Position numbers and translations under genes: made by a program. 41,703 bases of DNA from Lentimicrobiaceae bacterium (GTDB taxonomy: Bacteria > Bacteroidota > Bacteroidia > Bacteroidales > F082). The stretch covers positions 1-41,703 of the forward strand of contig JABJIE010000081.1 of the NCBI GenBank assembly GCA_018661505.1. The letters run 5' to 3'. Under the pieces are notes generated by a model. The model searched no databases. It saw nothing but the letters and a program-made list of their open reading frames with translations, and had not been told where the DNA came from. Of the stretch, positions 8,724 through 17,254 are shown in pieces. The stretch's first letter is position 1; each line of letters starts with the position of its first letter.

Positions 8724-10355
8724 TTATCTGAGTATTACAATTTTCTCTGATACCCCTAGTTCAGGTATGAATAATGTGTAAATACCGGCTGCCATCGCAG
8801 TTTCAATAATTATTTTATTCTGATTCGCCAGTAACATCTTCTTGGTTATTAATTTTCCTTTGGAGTCTAGTATGTGAAGCCACACATCTTTGGTCAAATG
8901 GGAAAATTCCAAATCAAACACTCCAGAGGATGGATTGGGAGTAATTTTAAAGAAGCTATGACCAGACTCGCCAATAAAATCATTTTCATACAACAGTTTT
9001 GCTGTGAACATATCAAATAATCCCCATCCCCATCCTGTTAATTCAATATCATCAAAGCTGGCAACATCTTCGAAGTCTCCACATAAATAAAGAGCGCCAA
9101 CTTCAGGATTACCGGCGGTAATACCATATCCATAATCTTGATAAATACCACCCGCTCGTTTTGCCCACTCAACTTCACCTGCCCAATTATATTTTGCAAT
9201 AAAAATATCTGATTCTCCTTGACTTTCTATGACATGATCTCCAAATACAGCAACCGAGCTAAAGAAACCTGTTGCGTATGAGTTTCCATCGTTGTCTGTA
9301 AATAAATCAAACCCTTGATCATTTCCATAGCCCCCGGCTTTATTTAGCCATTTAAATTCACCCTCTGAATCATACCTTACTATGTATGCGTCAAAGTCAT
9401 ATGGTCCTCCCGTTGCAGTAACCGTATTTTCTCCAAATGAAAAACTTCCTGAAAAGAAACCGTTACCACATACATAACCCTCATTATCCATGCTTAATCC
9501 AAACCCTCTTGAATAGTCGTTGGCGCCTCCCGTTCCATTTTTTACCCATATAAAATTGCCACCTGCATCCATTTTTGCTATGTAGGAACTAACAATGGAA
9601 TTTGAAAAAATATCATGGTCTCCAAAAAAAGCTTTGCCATTGTACATACCAGTAAAATATATATCACCATTTGGCGCACTCACGATGTCATAAGCACGAT
9701 CTTCTCCTTTTCCTCCTGCATTTATTGCCCAATGAAAGTTTCCGAGATTGGAGTAGTTTGCCACAAAAATATCTCGATTACCCTCGCTTGTTATTGAGGC
9801 TCCTCCTCCAAACTGAGCGGTGTATCTAAAACTACCAGAAACAAGCACATCATATTCAAAGTTTGTAGTTATTCTATTTCCATAATCATCACCTTCACCA
9901 CCAGCACTTTTTGCCCATATTACTTCGCCATTATTATTATATCTCGCAACAAACATATCATAACTACCAGAGCTTTCCAGAACAATATCGCCAAAATGTA
10001 TTGTCTCACTAAACCATCCGGTTATTATAGGAAACTCATCCCAATCCATACAAATACCTGCTGCACTATTGCTTCCTACACCCCCTGCGCTTGTTGCCCA
10101 AACTACTTCGCCATTGCTATTATATTTTGCCAAAAAAACATCTTTACCACCCTCACTGATTAATACGACATCTCCAAAGTTGGCAGTTTCTTCAAACCAG
10201 CCAGTCACATAGCTATTGCCATCGTTATCAGCAGTAATTGCATATGCCCTATCGGACCCATTACCTCCCGATGCCTTTGCCCAATCAAAAGCTTGTCCAA
10301 AAGTTAACATAGTAAATAGCAGGTTCATCATCAAAATAGAAGTTAGTGTTTTCAT
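8724..10355 (-). CDS. Secreted seven-repeat SBBP beta-propeller protein with T9SS tail
   Basis: A 543-aa protein with a signal peptide (cleavage near F-G-Q at about residue 21). The body consists of seven repeats of roughly 60 residues, each with the pattern G-N-D...A...D-N-D-G-N-S-Y-V-T-G-x-F...F-G-D followed by a D-I-F-x-A-K-Y-N...G-E-x-x-W-A-K-x-A-G-G segment. This is the SBBP (beta-propeller) repeat, and seven copies would close one seven-bladed propeller. The last 80 residues (I-T-P-N-P-S-S-G-V-F through K-I-V-I-L-R) are a typical type A T9SS sorting domain, so the protein is probably exported across the outer membrane and attached to the surface or released. The ligand is unknown. It is transcribed alone, convergent with the 142-aa membrane gene. 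Confidence 0.9.
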   Translation of the reverse strand: MKTLTSILMMNLLFTMLTFGQAFDWAKASGGNGSDRAYAITADNDGNSYVTGWFEETANFGDVVLISEGGKDVFLAKYNSNGEVVWATSAGGVGSNSAAGICMDWDEFPIITGWFSETIHFGDIVLESSGSYDMFVARYNNNGEVIWAKSAGGEGDDYGNRITTNFEYDVLVSGSFRYTAQFGGGASITSEGNRDIFVANYSNLGNFHWAINAGGKGEDRAYDIVSAPNGDIYFTGMYNGKAFFGDHDIFSNSIVSSYIAKMDAGGNFIWVKNGTGGANDYSRGFGLSMDNEGYVCGNGFFSGSFSFGENTVTATGGPYDFDAYIVRYDSEGEFKWLNKAGGYGNDQGFDLFTDNDGNSYATGFFSSVAVFGDHVIESQGESDIFIAKYNWAGEVEWAKRAGGIYQDYGYGITAGNPEVGALYLCGDFEDVASFDDIELTGWGWGLFDMFTAKLLYENDFIGESGHSFFKITPNPSSGVFDLEFSHLTKDVWLHILDSKGKLITKKMLLANQNKIIIETAMAAGIYTLFIPELGVSEKIVILR

Positions 10356-10438
10356 AACACATAAATTAATTATTAGTCGCGTAAAGTTAATAAAATTGCA
10401 GCGGTATAAATATTATAGCCCTAAACGGCAACAAATTT

Positions 10439-10446
10439 TATCTTTG
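10439..10446 (+). promoter_or_regulatory. TAnnTTTG -7 box for the DUF819 gene
   Basis: TATCTTTG followed by CC is a close match to the Bacteroidota -7 box, 116 bases upstream of the DUF819 start. It would give a leader of about 110 bases. No clear -33 element is seen. Confidence 0.4.
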
Positions 10447-10562
10447 CCAATTATTTTAAATAACGGCATTATTGAAACTAATGAAGAAAACTTGTTAAAA
10501 GAAAAAGTACTCCAAGCGTTTATCAGCGGAGAATATATACTTTCACACATAAAACAACAACG

Positions 10563-11828
10563 ATGAAATTAGGGCTTATAGCAGTTACAGCAATTATTAA
10601 AGAACCACTTATAATAGATGATGCAATAGTCTTTGGGCTATTGATGAGTTGCTTAGGTATAGTTTTTTATACCTCACAATTAAAAAGTCTAGCATGGTTT
10701 TATAAAATTATTCCAGCACTGCTGATGTGCTATTTACTCCCTGCCTTACTAAGTACTTTTAATATTATATCACCCAAATTTTCAGGCCTTTGGCCCATCG
10801 CTAAAAATTATTTTTTACCCGCCTCCCTTATATTAATGACTTTGAGCACAGATTTAAAAGGCATAATTCGATTAGGACCAAAAGCATTAATTATGTTTTT
10901 TACTGCTACGATAGGCATCGTTTTAGGTGGCCCTATTGCTATTTTAATTACGTCGGTAATTTCTCCCGACACATTGGGAGGAGCTGGACCTGATGCCGTG
11001 TGGAGAGGATTGGCGACATTGGCAGGTAGCTGGATAGGTGGTGGCGCTAACCAAACAGCCATGCTTGAATTGTATCAATTTAATGTTGATAAATACGGAG
11101 CCATGCTTGCGGTAGATGTTGTTGTTGCCAATATTTGGATGGCCTTTATTTTATTTGGCGCAGGAAAATCTGATAAAATAGATCGATGGCTCAGGGCTGA
11201 TGCCTCTTCTATAGAATCGCTGAAAACCAATATGGCGAACTACACAGCTAGCGTACAACGCAACTCTACCCTTACCGATTTAATGAAAATATTTGCCATT
11301 GCTTTTGGAGGTGTAGGCTTGGCTCACCTGTTGGCTAATTTTTTTGGTGATTGGGCAGAAAACACAGGCATGGCTGACTCGATTTTGGCCAGTCAATTTT
11401 TCTGGATAGTCGTAATTGCAACCACATTTGGATTAACACTTTCATTTACCAAAATGAGGCGTTTAGAGGGAGCGGGCGCTTCAAAAATGGGGAGCGTTTT
11501 TATTTACATATTGGTAGCAATAATAGGAATGAAAATAGATCTTTCGCAATTGGTTCAATATTGGGATTTTATCATCATAGGATTAATCTGGATGGCATTT
11601 CATGTTGGCTTATTGTTTTTGGTGGCCAAATTGATTAAGGCTCCTTTTTTCTTTTTAGCGGTAGGTAGTAAGGCTAATGTTGGTGGTGCTGCTTCAGCAC
11701 CAGTAGTGGCATCAGCTTTTCATCCTAGTTTAGCGCCAGTTGGCGTTCTTCTTGCTGTATTGGGGTATGCATTAGGAACTTATGGAGCAATATTTTGCGC
11801 TACTTTAATGGAATTCGTGTCACCATAA
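10563..11828 (+). CDS. DUF819 family integral membrane protein
   Basis: The 421-aa protein has about ten to twelve hydrophobic segments. It matches the DUF819 (YjcL-like) family along its length: A-K-N-Y-F-L-P-A-S-L-I-L near residue 80, the Gly-rich block W-R-G-L-A-T-L-A-G-S-W-I-G-G-G-A-N-Q near 145-165, and the C-terminal G-S-K-A-N-V-G-G-A-A-S-A-P-V-V-A. The two-halved Gly-rich pattern suggests a secondary transporter, but I know of no established substrate. The ATG overlaps the stop of an upstream coding-like frame (ATGA). Convergent with the CBM9/GHL10 gene, 107 bases away. Confidence 0.85.
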   Translation: MKLGLIAVTAIIKEPLIIDDAIVFGLLMSCLGIVFYTSQLKSLAWFYKIIPALLMCYLLPALLSTFNIISPKFSGLWPIAKNYFLPASLILMTLSTDLKGIIRLGPKALIMFFTATIGIVLGGPIAILITSVISPDTLGGAGPDAVWRGLATLAGSWIGGGANQTAMLELYQFNVDKYGAMLAVDVVVANIWMAFILFGAGKSDKIDRWLRADASSIESLKTNMANYTASVQRNSTLTDLMKIFAIAFGGVGLAHLLANFFGDWAENTGMADSILASQFFWIVVIATTFGLTLSFTKMRRLEGAGASKMGSVFIYILVAIIGMKIDLSQLVQYWDFIIIGLIWMAFHVGLLFLVAKLIKAPFFFLAVGSKANVGGAASAPVVASAFHPSLAPVGVLLAVLGYALGTYGAIFCATLMEFVSP

Positions 11829-11935
11829 AACCGGCAATAAAAAAATCACCTTTTTCATTTAAGTAATACAAAAGGCTTACTCAAAGCATATATTGCTAGA
11901 ACAGTTAAAGATGCGGAGTTTCAAGAAAAAAGTAA

Positions 11936-13738
11936 TTAATTAGGTGTTGTAAATTTTTTGATTTGTGTAATGGTATTTTTATTTAGTCCTCCAAAGCTAA
12001 ATAATGAAATCCCATCAGCACCACCTCTCATCGCTGCGTTTATAGCCTTTCCCAAGTCATTTCCTTTCTGTAGAGATGGTAAATAAAGACCACAAAAGAT
12101 ATTTGTATATTCTCCAATAGCCACACGGTCTTCTCTAATTACTTTCTCTATCCAGTTAATATTTTCATTATAAAAATTATGATATACCATGGGGAAATAA
12201 CAATCTAAATTCCAGTTTTGCCAGTTTTGCCTTACCATTTCTGATGACATCTTTGGTGTTGGAAACACCGCCGCTGTTATTATGAGGTCATTAACGGTTA
12301 CATGATTTTTAATGTGTGCAACGGTACTATTTAATTCATCAAGCCTAAACTGGATCCAGGTATCATTATTCCCTGGATCTTTTAATTCCAAGGGGTCAAC
12401 ACCATATTTCTCTTCAAATAAATTTCTCATGTATGGGTGATAACCGTAGTCATATTTGGGCATAATATAATCTTGCACGAGATTGTATTTAGGCTGCAAA
12501 CCTATGGGAAGAATTACATCCACATACCTTATATAATCCATATGAATCCCTTCCAGTCCATCCACGGAAATAAGCTCATCCATTTTAGATAAAATAAATT
12601 TTTTTGTATCGGGAAGAGATGGGCACATGAACTTGTAATAGTTAACATATGCTTTTTCTTTTGCGAGCGATTGCCCAAGTTGATTATAACTCAGCAATGA
12701 TGTATCTGCATCTCCACGATTCATGGTCCAAAACCAAGCATGAACTTTTATGTCATACTGCTTAGCTAATGGAATCATCTTTGCCAGGATATCCACATTA
12801 CCTCCAAAAAGAAGACCCCTTATTCCTGCATCATCCAATAATCTAAAAACCGTTTCCCAGTCATGTATAGTTTTAAATGAACCTCCACCCATCCAGATCC
12901 AAAATTTTGGGTAATCATCTTTAGTCCATTGCAGATTATATGTTCTATCAAAGTCATTAATAAACGTTAGAGTTCCCCACTTTTCAGGCATATGCATATT
13001 AATAACACCCTGGGAAGACCAAACCCAGTTGTTTTCTTTCTCAACTTTTCCCGTTAGCGAATCTTTGGCTTTCAGGTATTTACCGTTTGAAAACTCAGTT
13101 TCCCACTGAACTCTTGAAAAATTTACTCGCCAGACATCTCCATTTTTTGGCGGGGAGACGCTGTTCTTTTCTTTGGTGTAAATGTTCCATGGGATGGCTA
13201 ATTCAACGGTCCACTTTATATCCTCAATACTATCATCATTTATGTGGCCATAAATTTTTATCGCTTTTTTTATGCCACTGGCATTCCATTTAAGATCTGC
13301 ACTTCCTCCACGATTATATGGCTTTTTCATAAACAGATCTAACACTGTTCCAAGCGCATTAATTTCTATTTCATAATAGTTTAATCCATCGCCATCAGGA
13401 TCCAGGAATACTTCAAAATCATTATCACGATATATTATATCATCATGATTTTCAAGATAACTCCATATATTAGAATCTTCCATCTCTGCCGCCACATATA
13501 GATAGCTTTCATCCCATAACATTTTCATCCTAGTTTGGTAATAGGGGAGTAAAAGTGTATCGCCAGTTATATCAACAAAAAAGTCAGACCATGGGGTTTC
13601 TTTCCATACATCCTCATAGACATTGCCATCAATTATGACTTTTGTTGTGGCCCGGTAACAGTTGTAATTTTTTGGAATTTGTCCGAAAGAAACCAAAGAA
13701 AGTAATAATAGAACGGTGGGTAAAATGCATTTTTTCAT
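11936..13738 (-). CDS. Secreted two-domain carbohydrate-active protein (CBM9-like plus GHL10-like)
   Basis: Taken from the ATG ending at 13738 the protein has 600 aa and a signal peptide (M-K-K-C-I-L-P-T-V-L-L-L-L, cleavage after F-G-Q). The frame extends to 13792, but a -7 promoter box at 13757-13764 excludes the longer forms. Residues about 25-250 resemble the CBM9-like domain found in xylanases and other secreted enzymes (I-D-G-N-V-Y-E-D-V-W-K, Y-V-A-A-E-M-E-D, F-L-D-P-D-G-D-G-L-N-Y-Y-E). The second half is a TIM-barrel-like family-10-type hydrolase (GHL10/DUF187 type), with H-A-W-F-W, H-M-D-Y-I-R-Y and a late D-C-Y-F-P-M-V-Y-H. The Asp of H-M-D-Y-I-R and other acidic residues are candidate catalytic groups. 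No T9SS tail is present, so it is periplasmic or leaves by another route. Confidence 0.8.
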   Translation of the reverse strand: MKKCILPTVLLLLSLVSFGQIPKNYNCYRATTKVIIDGNVYEDVWKETPWSDFFVDITGDTLLLPYYQTRMKMLWDESYLYVAAEMEDSNIWSYLENHDDIIYRDNDFEVFLDPDGDGLNYYEIEINALGTVLDLFMKKPYNRGGSADLKWNASGIKKAIKIYGHINDDSIEDIKWTVELAIPWNIYTKEKNSVSPPKNGDVWRVNFSRVQWETEFSNGKYLKAKDSLTGKVEKENNWVWSSQGVINMHMPEKWGTLTFINDFDRTYNLQWTKDDYPKFWIWMGGGSFKTIHDWETVFRLLDDAGIRGLLFGGNVDILAKMIPLAKQYDIKVHAWFWTMNRGDADTSLLSYNQLGQSLAKEKAYVNYYKFMCPSLPDTKKFILSKMDELISVDGLEGIHMDYIRYVDVILPIGLQPKYNLVQDYIMPKYDYGYHPYMRNLFEEKYGVDPLELKDPGNNDTWIQFRLDELNSTVAHIKNHVTVNDLIITAAVFPTPKMSSEMVRQNWQNWNLDCYFPMVYHNFYNENINWIEKVIREDRVAIGEYTNIFCGLYLPSLQKGNDLGKAINAAMRGGADGISLFSFGGLNKNTITQIKKFTTPN

Positions 13739-13756
13739 AAATGATCTAATCATAAT

Positions 13757-13764
13757 CAAAAATA
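13757..13764 (-). promoter_or_regulatory. TAnnTTTG -7 box for the CBM9/GHL10 gene
   Basis: On the minus strand this reads TATTTTTG, 19 bases upstream of the ATG ending at 13738. It lies inside the longer open frame, which argues that translation begins at the downstream ATG. Confidence 0.45.
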
Positions 13765-13847
13765 TTGAAAAGAAACGAATCTTTACATCCAAATCATGGT
13801 AATATCAATTATCATAAATACTTATTCCCGGGTAAAATCAAATTACA

Positions 13848-13855
13848 TACCTTTG
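13848..13855 (+). promoter_or_regulatory. TAnnTTTG -7 box for the IPExxxVDY gene
   Basis: TACCTTTG lies 17 bases before the ATG at 13872, so the transcript would have a leader of about ten bases. This is a typical compact promoter of the phylum. Confidence 0.5.
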
Positions 13856-13871
13856 TTTTTAAAATGTTAAC

Positions 13872-14330
13872 ATGTCGAAAAAGCTATCAAGAATAACAGA
13901 TTATTTTGATGGGTTTCACCTTTATTCAATTGTAAGCCACCTCAAAGATTATTCGTTATGTTTTCATATTAATAATGAGCTTGGCTTTGACTTGATTAAT
14001 TATGAGGATATAATTTTTGATCTTGCGGGTGATCCCGAGAAGGGCTTTTCTTGGTATTTTTATAAAGACCACAAAACACACACAAATTTTTACTTGATAG
14101 GAAACAAATCCGAAGGAAACATATTATTGCCGTCTCAAAAAACAGTAGACTTTTTTTTATTAATAAAAGATGCCATTGACGATAATTATGCAGGCAAAAC
14201 CTCGGCTGCCATTCGTAAAATAGTAAATGTTTCAGCTGTATTTCAGGCCGAGATGACTAAAATTAAAGACATGGACTTATTAATGGAAACAATAGAACTT
14301 CATGAATTAAAATATGTAAAACCTAAATAA
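13872..14330 (+). CDS. IPExxxVDY family protein (divergent)
   Basis: The 152-aa soluble protein fits the IPExxxVDY family, a small protein family seen throughout Bacteroidota with no known function. It has the N-terminal pattern S-H-L-K-D-Y-S-L-C-F-H-I-N-N-E-L-G near residues 23-39 and the later K-T-V-D-F-F-L-L-I-K-D. The naming motif is altered here: I-P-E-x-x-x-V-D-Y appears as L-P-S-Q-K-T-V-D-F. In other genomes the gene often lies near fatty-acid or pyruvate kinase genes; here it is followed 63 bases later by a YkvA-type gene in the same direction. Confidence 0.72.
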   Translation: MSKKLSRITDYFDGFHLYSIVSHLKDYSLCFHINNELGFDLINYEDIIFDLAGDPEKGFSWYFYKDHKTHTNFYLIGNKSEGNILLPSQKTVDFFLLIKDAIDDNYAGKTSAAIRKIVNVSAVFQAEMTKIKDMDLLMETIELHELKYVKPK

Positions 14331-14393
14331 GGTTATTTTTAAATCAGGAATTCATTGGTAACAAAACATATTTTTAAGCGTTTATATAGGTAG

Positions 14394-14786
14394 ATGAGAT
14401 TATTTGATAACATACATCAATACATAAAACATTACGACGAATCAGAGCTTAAATCATTTCTGAGATCATACGGAAAAAAATTAGGTAACACGGTTATGTT
14501 ATATGCACTGATTGTATTAACACTAATAGGTGATTATAGGGTTCCATTAAAATTAAGGATTCTATTAACAGCCTCTGTAGGATACCTTATATTACCCACA
14601 GACCTGATTAGTGACTTCTTGCCAGTTATAGGTTTCACTGACGACATAGCGTTTTTAACCTACGTTATAACAAGCGCCAATGATTATATCACTCCCGAGG
14701 TTAAAGAAGAGGCAAAAGGTAAAATGAGCCGGTGGTTAAAAATAGACTATGATGACGTTGAAATAATAGATGATCAGGTGGGATGA
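14394..14786 (+). CDS. YkvA/DUF1232 family membrane-associated protein
   Basis: The 130-aa protein carries the DUF1232 motif near residues 60-92 (R-I-L-L-T-A-S-V-G-Y-L-I-L-P-T-D-L-I, then D-F-L-P-V-I-G-F-T-D-D-I-A). The DUF1232 core is an amphipathic or membrane-inserted hairpin, preceded here by another hydrophobic stretch (residues about 35-50). Function unknown; it is widespread in bacteria. Its TGA stop is immediately followed by the last codon of pheS on the opposite strand, with no base between them. Confidence 0.82.
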   Translation: MRLFDNIHQYIKHYDESELKSFLRSYGKKLGNTVMLYALIVLTLIGDYRVPLKLRILLTASVGYLILPTDLISDFLPVIGFTDDIAFLTYVITSANDYITPEVKEEAKGKMSRWLKIDYDDVEIIDDQVG

Positions 14787-15803
14787 TTAAATTGTTGATT
14801 TAAATTGATTTATAAACCTCACATCATTTTCGAAAAACAATCGCAAGTCATTAATCTGATATTTGAGCATTGCTATTCTTTCAACACCCATTCCAAAAGC
14901 AAACCCGGTATATTTTTCACTATCAATTCCACATAAATCCAAAACATTTGGATCCACCATACCGCAACCCAATATCTCTACCCATCCAGAATACTTACAG
15001 ATATTACATCCTTTACCACCACATATATTACATGATATATCCATTTCGGCAGAAGGCTCAGTAAAAGGAAAGTATGATGGTCTAAACCTTGTTTTGGTAT
15101 CTTCTCCGAAGAGTTCTTTTGCAAAATAGAAAAGGGTTTGTTTAAGGTCAGCGAAACTCACATTGGTATCAACATATAACCCTTCTACCTGATGAAATAT
15201 GCAATGAGCACGTGCAGATATAGCCTCATTTCTAAAAACTCTACCAGGAGAGATGGTTCTAATTGGCGGTTGTGAATTTTCCATCACGCGCACCTGAACA
15301 GATGATGTGTGTGTTCTGAGGGCAATATCAGGGTTTTTGTTGATGAAAAAAGTGTCCTGCATGTCTCTTGCAGGGTGATTAGCAGGGAAATTTAACGCAG
15401 AAAAATTATGAAAATCATCTTCAATTTCTGGACCTTCGCTAACATTAAATCCAATTCTTGAAAAAATATCAATTATGTCATTTCTCACAATGGCAAGGGG
15501 GTGTCTGCTTCCCAATGGTGCTTCAGCCGGAAGTGTAAGATCGTGCTTATTAATTTTATCCTGGCTTTTATCCAGCCCTTCCTTTAGGGACACTATTTTA
15601 TCCTGAACAGTATTCTTTAACCTATTCATTAATTGTCCCATTTCTTTTCTTTGCTCTGGAGCAACGTTTTTAAACTCAGTAAATAGCCCGGTTACAATAC
15701 CCTTCTTGCTTAGGTACTTTATCCTAAATGCCTCGAGCTGATCCAGATTTTCTGCACTAAACCCTTTAACTTCTTCGAGTATACCGGCTATTTTATCTTT
15801 CAT
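14787..15803 (-). CDS. pheS: Phenylalanyl-tRNA synthetase alpha subunit
   Basis: The 338-aa class II synthetase subunit charges tRNA-Phe together with PheT, which is not in this window. An N-terminal coiled coil (residues about 1-85) for tRNA binding is followed by the catalytic core: motif 2 region [20 protein letters not shown] near 190-210, a cysteine cluster [12 protein letters not shown] near 256-267, and motif 3, [12 protein letters not shown], near 309. Length is normal. It starts 25 bases downstream of the cyclophilin gene and is probably transcribed with it. In many Bacteroidota the pheS neighbourhood lacks pheT, so the separation is not odd. Confidence 0.97.
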   Translation of the reverse strand: MKDKIAGILEEVKGFSAENLDQLEAFRIKYLSKKGIVTGLFTEFKNVAPEQRKEMGQLMNRLKNTVQDKIVSLKEGLDKSQDKINKHDLTLPAEAPLGSRHPLAIVRNDIIDIFSRIGFNVSEGPEIEDDFHNFSALNFPANHPARDMQDTFFINKNPDIALRTHTSSVQVRVMENSQPPIRTISPGRVFRNEAISARAHCIFHQVEGLYVDTNVSFADLKQTLFYFAKELFGEDTKTRFRPSYFPFTEPSAEMDISCNICGGKGCNICKYSGWVEILGCGMVDPNVLDLCGIDSEKYTGFAFGMGVERIAMLKYQINDLRLFFENDVRFINQFKSTI

Positions 15804-15828
15804 TATATATTATTTTTTAACGGAAAAG

Positions 15829-16467
15829 TTAGTCAACTAATTCAACTGTCATGGTAATCTCCTCCAAAGGCACATCTCCACGCCCAGTTTTAACAGCTGC
15901 GATTTTGTCCACAACATCCAATCCCATTACTACTTCTCCAAAAATAGTATAGCCACCATCTAGGTGGGGTGTGCCTCCTAGGGTAGTATATGTTCTTTTC
16001 ATCTCTTCCGTATATTCAAATCCGGTTGAAGAAGATGCTCTTTCAAGGTATGTTAGCGGAACAAGTTGTCCCTGAACAATGTAAAATTGTGATCCTGAAG
16101 ATTGTTTTTCAGGATTAACAGCATCACCCATTCTTGCTGCCGCAAGAACACCCTTTTTATGGTAATGATTTGGGAGTATTTCAGCATCAATTCGATATCC
16201 GGGATCCACACGACCATCACCGTTTTTTCCTGAGTGTCCCGCCTGAATCATAAAGCCATTAATAACCCTGTGAAATGGGGATCCATCATACCAGCCCTCA
16301 TTAACGAGCTTAATAAAATTATCCCTGTGTAAGGGGGTGTCATTATATAGTTTTACTGTAATATCACCATATGATGTTTTAATAACAGCAAGAGCTTCTG
16401 GTTTATTAGTCTGGGAAATAAGCTGAAAGCTTAAAAATAATCCTAAAATAAGTAGCAAATTTTTCAT
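15829..16467 (-). CDS. Secreted cyclophilin-type peptidyl-prolyl isomerase
   Basis: From the ATG ending at 16467 the protein is 212 aa with a signal peptide (M-K-N-L-L-L-I-L-G-L-F-L-S-F, cleavage near L-I-S-Q). The mature part is a bacterial cyclophilin: F-H-R-V-I-N-G-F-M-I-Q-A-G at about 86-98, then S-G-S-Q-F-Y-I-V-Q-G, with the catalytic Arg of F-H-R and the Gln of the second motif present. It should catalyse proline isomerisation of exported proteins in the periplasm. The frame extends to 16494, but that ATG lies within the -7 box. It is placed between tdk and pheS on the same strand. Confidence 0.92.
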   Translation of the reverse strand: MKNLLLILGLFLSFQLISQTNKPEALAVIKTSYGDITVKLYNDTPLHRDNFIKLVNEGWYDGSPFHRVINGFMIQAGHSGKNGDGRVDPGYRIDAEILPNHYHKKGVLAAARMGDAVNPEKQSSGSQFYIVQGQLVPLTYLERASSSTGFEYTEEMKRTYTTLGGTPHLDGGYTIFGEVVMGLDVVDKIAAVKTGRGDVPLEEITMTVELVD

Positions 16468-16491
16468 CCATTGGAATTTAAAAATAAAAGG

Positions 16492-16499
16492 CAAAATTA
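16492..16499 (-). promoter_or_regulatory. TAnnTTTG -7 box for cyclophilin-pheS
   Basis: On the minus strand this reads TAATTTTG followed by CC, 25 bases upstream of the cyclophilin ATG at 16467. It supports that start and suggests pheS is read from this promoter too. Confidence 0.5.
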
Positions 16500-16551
16500 A
16501 GAAAAATGAAGTAATTAATCTTTTGTTTCTGATCTATTACAAAAAATATAT

Positions 16552-17133
16552 CTAGTCACTACTTACGGCTGTTTTGAAGCATGCTCTACACAGCGGTTCG
16601 TATGAATCGGTTTCTCCCAACACAACTAATTTATCATCCTTAATTGTTCGATGGGAATAACTGGCAAGACTTCCGCACTTCATACATATTGCATGAACTT
16701 TGGTAACATATTCGGCCGATGCCATAAGCGCAGGAATGGGGCCAAAGGGTTTTCCTAAGTAATCCATATCCAATCCGGCAACAATAACCCTTTTTCCTTT
16801 GGCAGCTAATTTATTACAGACATCAACCAGGTCATTTCCAAAAAATTGTGCCTCATCAATTGCTACCACATCAAACTCATCGGCATAAAAAAGAATCTGG
16901 GAAGCATTTTCTACGGCTGTTGACGAAACGGTGTTGGAATCATGTGAAACAACATCATCATCATCATATCTTGTATCTATGGCGGGTTTAAAAATTTCTA
17001 CCTTTTGCTTTGCAATGCGGGCTCGGTTAAGTCTTCTTATTAGCTCTTCTGTTTTCCCAGAAAACATTGAACCACAAACAACCTCAATCCATCCGTATTT
17101 TACTGATTTAATATGGTCTTTTTCGAGAAACAT
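16552..17133 (-). CDS. tdk: Thymidine kinase
   Basis: A 193-aa type II (TK1-like) thymidine kinase, which phosphorylates thymidine with ATP in the salvage pathway. The P-loop G-S-M-F-S-G-K-T is at residues 22-29, the Walker B-like D-E-A-Q-F-F near residue 95, and the lasso with zinc cysteines C-M-K-C-G-S...C-R-A-C near residues 150-187. All key residues are present and the length is standard. It lies upstream of the cyclophilin gene in the same direction, with 84 bases between the genes and an apparent promoter there. Confidence 0.97.
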   Translation of the reverse strand: MFLEKDHIKSVKYGWIEVVCGSMFSGKTEELIRRLNRARIAKQKVEIFKPAIDTRYDDDDVVSHDSNTVSSTAVENASQILFYADEFDVVAIDEAQFFGNDLVDVCNKLAAKGKRVIVAGLDMDYLGKPFGPIPALMASAEYVTKVHAICMKCGSLASYSHRTIKDDKLVVLGETDSYEPLCRACFKTAVSSD

Positions 17134-17231
17134 CAGATACTATATGATATTCTTTGTTTACTTTTGAATAATTTACCAAAACAAAACCTGAAAAGGAAAA
17201 ATTTGCTAAACAGCAATTGAATTTGGGATTA

Positions 17232-17239
17232 CAAAAATA
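17232..17239 (-). promoter_or_regulatory. Possible TAnnTTTG -7 box for tdk
   Basis: On the minus strand this reads TATTTTTG, about 99 bases upstream of the tdk start. It lies just before the divergent 266-aa gene. The distance makes it a weaker candidate than the other boxes. Confidence 0.3.
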
Positions 17240-17254
17240 AGAACTTTTTAATCA

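Noticed and set aside
10216-10443. First part of the long plus-strand frame before DUF819
   Set aside because: It is antisense to the signal-peptide end of the SBBP gene and lies upstream of the promoter box; only the part after the box is worth a look.
11830-11935. Short coding-like tail after DUF819 (ends D-A-E-F-Q-E-K-S-N)
   Set aside because: Only about 30 codons are open, a second frame is equally open, and there is no start or family. I treat it as chance, or at most a remnant too short to call.
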